A DNA stretch of 10,765 nucleotides from CAVZRC01 sp052148775 (GTDB taxonomy: Bacteria; Planctomycetota; Planctomycetia; Isosphaerales; Isosphaeraceae): the NCBI GenBank assembly GCA_052148775.1, contig JBKQHM010000808.1, forward strand, positions 1-10,765. The letters are read 5' to 3'. Under the pieces are notes generated by a model. That model did no database searches, was not told where the DNA came from, and saw nothing but the letters and a program-made list of their open reading frames with translations. The position numbers and the translations under genes are program-made. Each line of letters starts with the position of its first letter. Position 1 is the stretch's first letter. Positions 7,058 through 10,765 of this stretch are shown here, in pieces.

Positions 7058-7197
7058 CCTTGCCCGATTCCCGGACTTCCGGTAAATCGACGGCGTATCC
7101 CTGATCGATGGGTCGGGGTCATGTCACGTCTCCCGCGGGTCAGCGGGTCAACTGGAGCGTGGGAAAGGATTCCCGGGCTCGATTCCGAGGTTGTCCG
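7058..7197 (+). promoter_or_regulatory. Intergenic region upstream of the lipoprotein gene
   Basis: These 140 bp separate pxpC from the next gene. GTTGACC occurs twice in tandem just before and across the pxpC stop (7042-7048 and 7053-7059), and its reverse complement GGTCAAC occurs at 7146-7152. An exact 8-bp tandem repeat GCGGGTCA lies at 7135-7142 and 7143-7150. These could be protein-binding half-sites or chance in high-GC DNA. I see no convincing -35/-10 pair and no terminator hairpin. Confidence 0.25.
7187..7190 (+). promoter_or_regulatory. Ribosome-binding site deciding the lipoprotein start
   Basis: GAGG stands 7 nt before the ATG at 7198. It supports this start over the in-frame ATG at 7108, which would put 30 residues in front of the signal peptide. 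Confidence 0.6.
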
Positions 7198-8562
7198 ATG
7201 CCGCACGATCGCCGCACCCGGCGGACTTCCCTCATCATGATCGGCCTCGTCTGTTCGGCCATCCCGATCGGATGTATGAAGCCGTCGAACCTACGCCCGG
7301 AAGGGACTCCGTTGCCGGATCTCGCCCCGGCCGGTGCTCCCCAAGCCGGCGCGAGTACGGTCGCCGCTCCGACTCCCGAGCCCGCGCCCGCTCCCGAACC
7401 GCAGCCGGTTCCCGCGTTGCCGCCGCTCGGGCCGCTGGTCCAGCCACCTCCCGCGACACGGGCCGCTGGGGCGATTCCCAACGCGGCGGACCCGACGGTT
7501 CTCCAGGCCGGCGCGGCGACGCCGATCCAGGCCGGCGCGGCGATTCCCAACCCGTCCGCTACGACGACGCCCAACCTGCCGAGCACGGCCCCTGCGATCG
7601 TGCCCCAGCCCACCCCAGCGCGGGTCCAACCCGTCGCGCCACCCAAACCCGAGACACCACCCGCCTCGACGCCCTTGCTCGACGCCGAGATCCGTCGCGT
7701 CGAGGATCTGACGCAGCGGCATTTTGATGCTCTGCACGCGAACGACGCGTCCGAATCGCCGGTCCAGTCCTCGGGGATTCGTCCGATCCTCGACCTGGAA
7801 GCGGTGAAGTCCACTGAGCCCTCGTCGGAGGCGGGACCTGCCCCGACTTCAACTCCGAAGCCGGCCACGCCGGATTCCGCCGAGACGCTCGAGGAGCCCG
7901 GCCGGTTACCCATCCTTTTCGCGGCCGAGACGGCGCCCGAGGAACAGTCCCCCGGTTCGATCACGCCCGCGCCGGCCACCGACGGCGGCAAGATCGCACC
8001 GATGACCGAGGCGACCGGTCGCGAGCCGGCGGACGATGCGGGGCCCGATCCGTCGAAAGCCGGGGAGCGTGACGGCAAGCCGGACCAGTCCACCGAGCGG
8101 GTCGCGGACCCTCCGCGTCCCGACGAGGACGACCAGGCATCGGCCCCCGCGACTCAGGAACGTCCGCGACCCGGAATCGCCGAGCTGCGGCTCTGCGGCC
8201 AGATTCATCGGTTCGGGGAGTTCGAGCCCCTGGACTCGACCGCGCTCAAGGCCGGCCAGCCGGTCCTCGTCTACTGCGAGTTGACGGACCTGGAGTACGA
8301 GACCCGCAGCGATGACTTCGTGTCACGGCTCGCGTCCCACGTCGAACTCCGACCCGAGAGCGGTGGGGCGATCGTGTGGGAGCAGTCGTTGCCGACCGCC
8401 GTCGATGTCTGCCACCGCCGCCGCCACGACTATTTCGTGAGCTATCGCATCTATCTGCCCAGGTCGCTCGAACCCGGCTCCTACCGATTGCGGCTGATCC
8501 AGACCGACCTGGTCGCCGGCCGCACGACCTCGGCCGAGATCCCGATGACGATCGTGCCGTGA
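7198..8562 (+). CDS. Probable lipoprotein with Pro/Ala-rich linker and conserved C-terminal domain
   Basis: The 454-residue product opens with a basic n-region (DRRTRRTS, 4-11), a hydrophobic stretch (12-24) and Cys26 in IPIGC, suggesting lipidation at Cys26, although Pro at -3 makes the lipobox atypical. Residues 30-160 are a low-complexity Pro/Ala/Thr linker with near repeats such as QAGAATP and QAGAAIP. A short charged helix DAEIRRVEDLTQRHFDAL (162-179) follows, then an acidic disordered stretch to about 320. The C-terminal part (about 326-454) looks like a beta-rich domain with LCGQIHRFGEF (332-342), LVYCELTDLEY, DVCHRRRHDYF (403-413) and a final PGSYRLRLIQTD. I associate this domain pattern with planctomycete envelope proteins of unknown function. 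Cys333 and Cys405 could pair. Read as an envelope tether or scaffold; the function is unknown. Confidence 0.8.
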   Translation: MPHDRRTRRTSLIMIGLVCSAIPIGCMKPSNLRPEGTPLPDLAPAGAPQAGASTVAAPTPEPAPAPEPQPVPALPPLGPLVQPPPATRAAGAIPNAADPTVLQAGAATPIQAGAAIPNPSATTTPNLPSTAPAIVPQPTPARVQPVAPPKPETPPASTPLLDAEIRRVEDLTQRHFDALHANDASESPVQSSGIRPILDLEAVKSTEPSSEAGPAPTSTPKPATPDSAETLEEPGRLPILFAAETAPEEQSPGSITPAPATDGGKIAPMTEATGREPADDAGPDPSKAGERDGKPDQSTERVADPPRPDEDDQASAPATQERPRPGIAELRLCGQIHRFGEFEPLDSTALKAGQPVLVYCELTDLEYETRSDDFVSRLASHVELRPESGGAIVWEQSLPTAVDVCHRRRHDYFVSYRIYLPRSLEPGSYRLRLIQTDLVAGRTTSAEIPMTIVP

Positions 8563-8591
8563 ATTCGGACGACAATCCCGGCAAGTGATAC

Positions 8592-8711
8592 CACCCCTTC
8601 AGGGTGCGAAGAGGTTGGGGCAACCGGATTGCCAGGGCTTCACCCTGGGCTGGGCTCCTGCGGCCCTTCAGGCCGCTCGGCTCGCGTCAGGAAACATGCC
8701 CGTTGAACGGG
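8592..8711. repeat. Cluster of short perfect hairpins between convergent genes
   Basis: Four perfect stems lie within 8592-8676: CACCC/GGGTG (8592-8596, 8602-8606), GGTTG/CAACC (8613-8617, 8621-8625), CCAGGG/CCCTGG (8632-8637, 8643-8648) and GCGGCC/GGCCGC (8660-8665, 8671-8676). The first, third and fourth share the same loop CTTCA. A further stem CCCG/CGGG (8699-8702, 8708-8711) with loop TTGAA lies inside the last codons of the - strand gene. There are no T-tracts. The cluster begins 29 nt after the lipoprotein stop and its first four stems end 10 nt after the pump stop, so a bidirectional terminator or transcript-stabilising role is plausible. It also resembles dispersed planctomycete intergenic repeats that I recall. 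Confidence 0.7.
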
Positions 8712-10765
8712 TGGGGGGCCGCCAGCACCGGATCGGCCAGATGAGCCCTCTCGCCGGATGCCGGGACGCCATTGCCGTTCATCGGGTGATGGTGGGCGGC
8801 CGGCTTCTTGCCTTCGCCAAACCACTGGATGACGTAGTAGAAGACCGGCGTGAGGAAGATGCCGAACGCCGTCACGCCGAGCATCCCGCCGAACACCGCC
8901 GTCCCCAGCGAACGTCGCATCTCGGCACCGGCCCCCTCGGCGACCACCAGGGGTAGGACGCCGAAGATGAAGGCGAATGAGGTCATCAGGATCGGCCGTA
9001 GCCGCAGCCGGCACGCCTCGATCGTCGCCTCCCGGCGCGGCACGCCGGAGTCCTGGCTCTGCTTGGCGAACTCGACGATCAAGATCGCGTTCTTGCTCGC
9101 CAGGCCGACCAGCACCACGAAGCCGATCTGGGTGAAGAGGCTCACGTCCATGCCGACGAGGTTCACGCCGATGAGCGAGCAGAGCAGGCACATCGGCACG
9201 ACCAGGATCACCGCCAGGGGCAGGCTCCAGCTCTCGTACTGCGCCGCCAGCACCAGGAAGACGAAGAGCACCGCCAGCCCGAAGACGCCCGTCGCCGTGT
9301 TCCCCGCCTGGAGCTGCATGAAGGCTAGCTCGGTCCAGTCCGAAGCCATCGACCTCGGCAATTCCTCGTCGGCGATCTGCTGCATCAGCGCGATCGCCTG
9401 CCCCGAGCTGGTCCCCGGCGCCGGGTTGCCCGTGATCGCGGTGCTGGAGTACATGTTGTAGCGCATCACCGAGACCGGTCCGCTGGTGTTGCTCACGTCC
9501 AGCAGCGTGGCCAGCCGGATCATCTCTCCCTTGTTGTTCCGCACCTGAAGCTGCCGGATATCCTGGGCGTCGCCGCGGTACTTCTGGTCGGCCTGGATGT
9601 TCACCTGCCACGACCGGCCGAACTGATTGAAGTTATTGACGTAGTAGGAGCCCAGGTAGACCTGCAACGTGCTGAACAGCTCGCTGACCGGCACGCCCAG
9701 GGCCATGCACTTGGTGCGGTCGATGGTGAGGTACAACCAGGGCGTGTTCGCACGCGAGCTGTTGAACAGCCCCTGGAGCCCCGGCGTCTTGTTGCCCCGC
9801 TCCACGATCTGGTCGCTGATCCGCTGCAAGGTCCCGACGCCGAGGTTGCCGCGATCCTCGATGATCAGCTTGAAGCCGCCGGTCGTGCCCAGGCCGTCGA
9901 TCGGCGGCGCGCCGAACGCCGTCACGATCGCCCCGCGCACTTCCTTCTGACACCGGGCTTTCAAGACCTCGGCGATGGCGTCGGCCGTCATATTCGGGCC
10001 GCGACGCTTCGCGAACTCCTCGAGCATCACGTACAGCGACCCCAGGTTCGGCGCGTTGGCGTTCAGCAGCAGCGACTGCCCCGAGACGCCGACCGTGTGC
10101 GCCACGCCGGGCGTCTCGCGCGCCAGGGCCTCGATGCGGGCCATGACGCGCTGCGTCCGCTCGGTCGCGGCCGAATCCGGCAGTTGCACGTTGAGCAGCA
10201 GGTAGCCCTTGTCCTGCTGCGGGACGAAGCCGGTCGGCGTGCGGATGAACTCCCAGTAGGTCAGTGCCAGCAAGCCGCCGTAGAGCATCAGCACGATCAC
10301 GCTGATCCTCAGCACGCCGGCGACGATCCGGCCGTAGACGTTGGTCATCATGTCGAACAGCCGGTTGAAGCCCCGGAACAGCCAGCCCAGGACGGCGTTG
10401 ACCGGCCGGATGATGACCAGGCCGACGAGCAACCCGGCGACGAGTCCCGGGCTGAACGCGGCGGCGTCGCGAATCCAGGGCATCCAACCCGTGCTCTCGG
10501 CCAACTCGGCCTCGCTCATCTCCGGCAGCCAGCCCAGGTGGACGAACTGGCCGACCACGTAATCCTTGGCGAACCAGACCGTGAGCATCCCGCCCACGAT
10601 TCCGAAGATCCACCAGGGCAGCGCCTCGCGTTTGAATTCGTGGCCGTGGGCTCCTTCCTCCGTCTTGAAGATCATCACCGCACGCGACGGGGTCATGGTC
10701 AGTGCGTTGATGGCCGAGATGATCGTCGAGACCGCGATCGTCACGGCGAACTGGCGGAAGAACTG
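8687..10765 (-). CDS. RND efflux pump, HAE1/AcrB type (5' part outside the window)
   Basis: This inner-membrane, proton-driven resistance-nodulation-division transporter would work in a trimer with a periplasmic adaptor and outer-membrane channel. The window holds 692 codons; the N-terminal part (about 450 residues by comparison with AcrB) lies beyond the right edge, and the frame is open to base 10765. Visible are QFFRQFAVTIAVSTIISA (1-18, end of the first membrane half), FVPQQDKGYLL (180-190) opening the second periplasmic loop, a porter-domain region with PWLYLTIDRTKCMALGV (342-358), and the second membrane half with AAQYESW (507-513), GLASKNAILIVEF (554-566) and LRPILMTSFAFI (589-600). 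Lys558 matches the relay Lys940 of AcrB. About 97 residues with two extra hydrophobic helices separate the first membrane half from FNRLFD, where AcrB has roughly 20. The C-terminal tail (650-692) is His/Pro-rich and cytoplasmic. Confidence 0.95.
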   Translation of the reverse strand, partial: QFFRQFAVTIAVSTIISAINALTMTPSRAVMIFKTEEGAHGHEFKREALPWWIFGIVGGMLTVWFAKDYVVGQFVHLGWLPEMSEAELAESTGWMPWIRDAAAFSPGLVAGLLVGLVIIRPVNAVLGWLFRGFNRLFDMMTNVYGRIVAGVLRISVIVLMLYGGLLALTYWEFIRTPTGFVPQQDKGYLLLNVQLPDSAATERTQRVMARIEALARETPGVAHTVGVSGQSLLLNANAPNLGSLYVMLEEFAKRRGPNMTADAIAEVLKARCQKEVRGAIVTAFGAPPIDGLGTTGGFKLIIEDRGNLGVGTLQRISDQIVERGNKTPGLQGLFNSSRANTPWLYLTIDRTKCMALGVPVSELFSTLQVYLGSYYVNNFNQFGRSWQVNIQADQKYRGDAQDIRQLQVRNNKGEMIRLATLLDVSNTSGPVSVMRYNMYSSTAITGNPAPGTSSGQAIALMQQIADEELPRSMASDWTELAFMQLQAGNTATGVFGLAVLFVFLVLAAQYESWSLPLAVILVVPMCLLCSLIGVNLVGMDVSLFTQIGFVVLVGLASKNAILIVEFAKQSQDSGVPRREATIEACRLRLRPILMTSFAFIFGVLPLVVAEGAGAEMRRSLGTAVFGGMLGVTAFGIFLTPVFYYVIQWFGEGKKPAAHHHPMNGNGVPASGERAHLADPVLAAPHPFNGHVS

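Noticed and set aside
7108..7197. Start of the lipoprotein at ATG 7108
   Set aside because: It would bury the signal peptide 30 residues inside; ATG 7198 has a GAGG site 7 nt upstream and begins directly with the leader.
8592..8711. CRISPR array in the hairpin cluster
   Set aside because: The stems differ from one another and there are no equal-length spacers; only the loop is repeated.
8640..9611. Open frames on both strands across the RND pump gene
   Set aside because: The pump reading frame is unmistakable over the whole region; the other frames are compositional shadows.

Overview
The window is high-GC bacterial DNA. Gene content, secreted proteins of a planctomycete type and three kinds of palindromic repeat all point to a member of the Planctomycetota, most likely the Isosphaeraceae group. 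This assignment is inferred from recognised patterns, not from a database search. Seven complete genes and one gene cut by the right edge account for nearly all of the sequence. There is no tRNA, rRNA, CRISPR array, transposase or phage gene.

Layout, left to right. Positions 1-269 are non-coding and hold a perfect 23-bp inverted repeat (arms 21-43 and 73-95). Next come two membrane glycosyltransferases of the GT-C/PMT type on the + strand (270-1595 and 1592-3220), joined by an ATGA overlap. The second carries an in-frame segment of about 59 codons that looks derived from a palindromic repeat. A predicted secreted protein of unknown function lies on the - strand (3194-4528), and its 3' end overlaps the second glycosyltransferase by 27 bp. 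A 129-bp divergent intergenic region separates it from a compact three-gene operon (4658-7057), pxpB-pxpA-pxpC. This operon encodes the ATP-dependent 5-oxoprolinase that opens 5-oxoproline (pyroglutamate) to glutamate. A probable lipoprotein follows (7198-8562), with a long Pro/Ala/Thr-rich linker and a conserved-looking C-terminal domain. Between its stop and the convergent last gene is a dense cluster of short perfect hairpins (8592-8711). The final gene, on the - strand, is the C-terminal two thirds of an RND (HAE1/AcrB-type) efflux pump and runs off the right edge.

How the genes work together. Only the pxp operon is a clear functional unit: PxpB and PxpC form the ATP-using complex that activates 5-oxoproline, and PxpA completes the ring opening. 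The two glycosyltransferases are probably co-transcribed and probably modify a lipid or envelope glycan from a polyprenyl-phosphate sugar donor, but donor and acceptor cannot be read from the sequence. The unknown secreted protein, the lipoprotein and the pump have no evident link to these pathways.

I do not see a new multi-gene system. The features most worth a second look are the repeats (hairpin cluster, long inverted repeat, repeat-derived protein segment), the two extra membrane segments in the RND pump, and two uncharacterised planctomycete envelope proteins.
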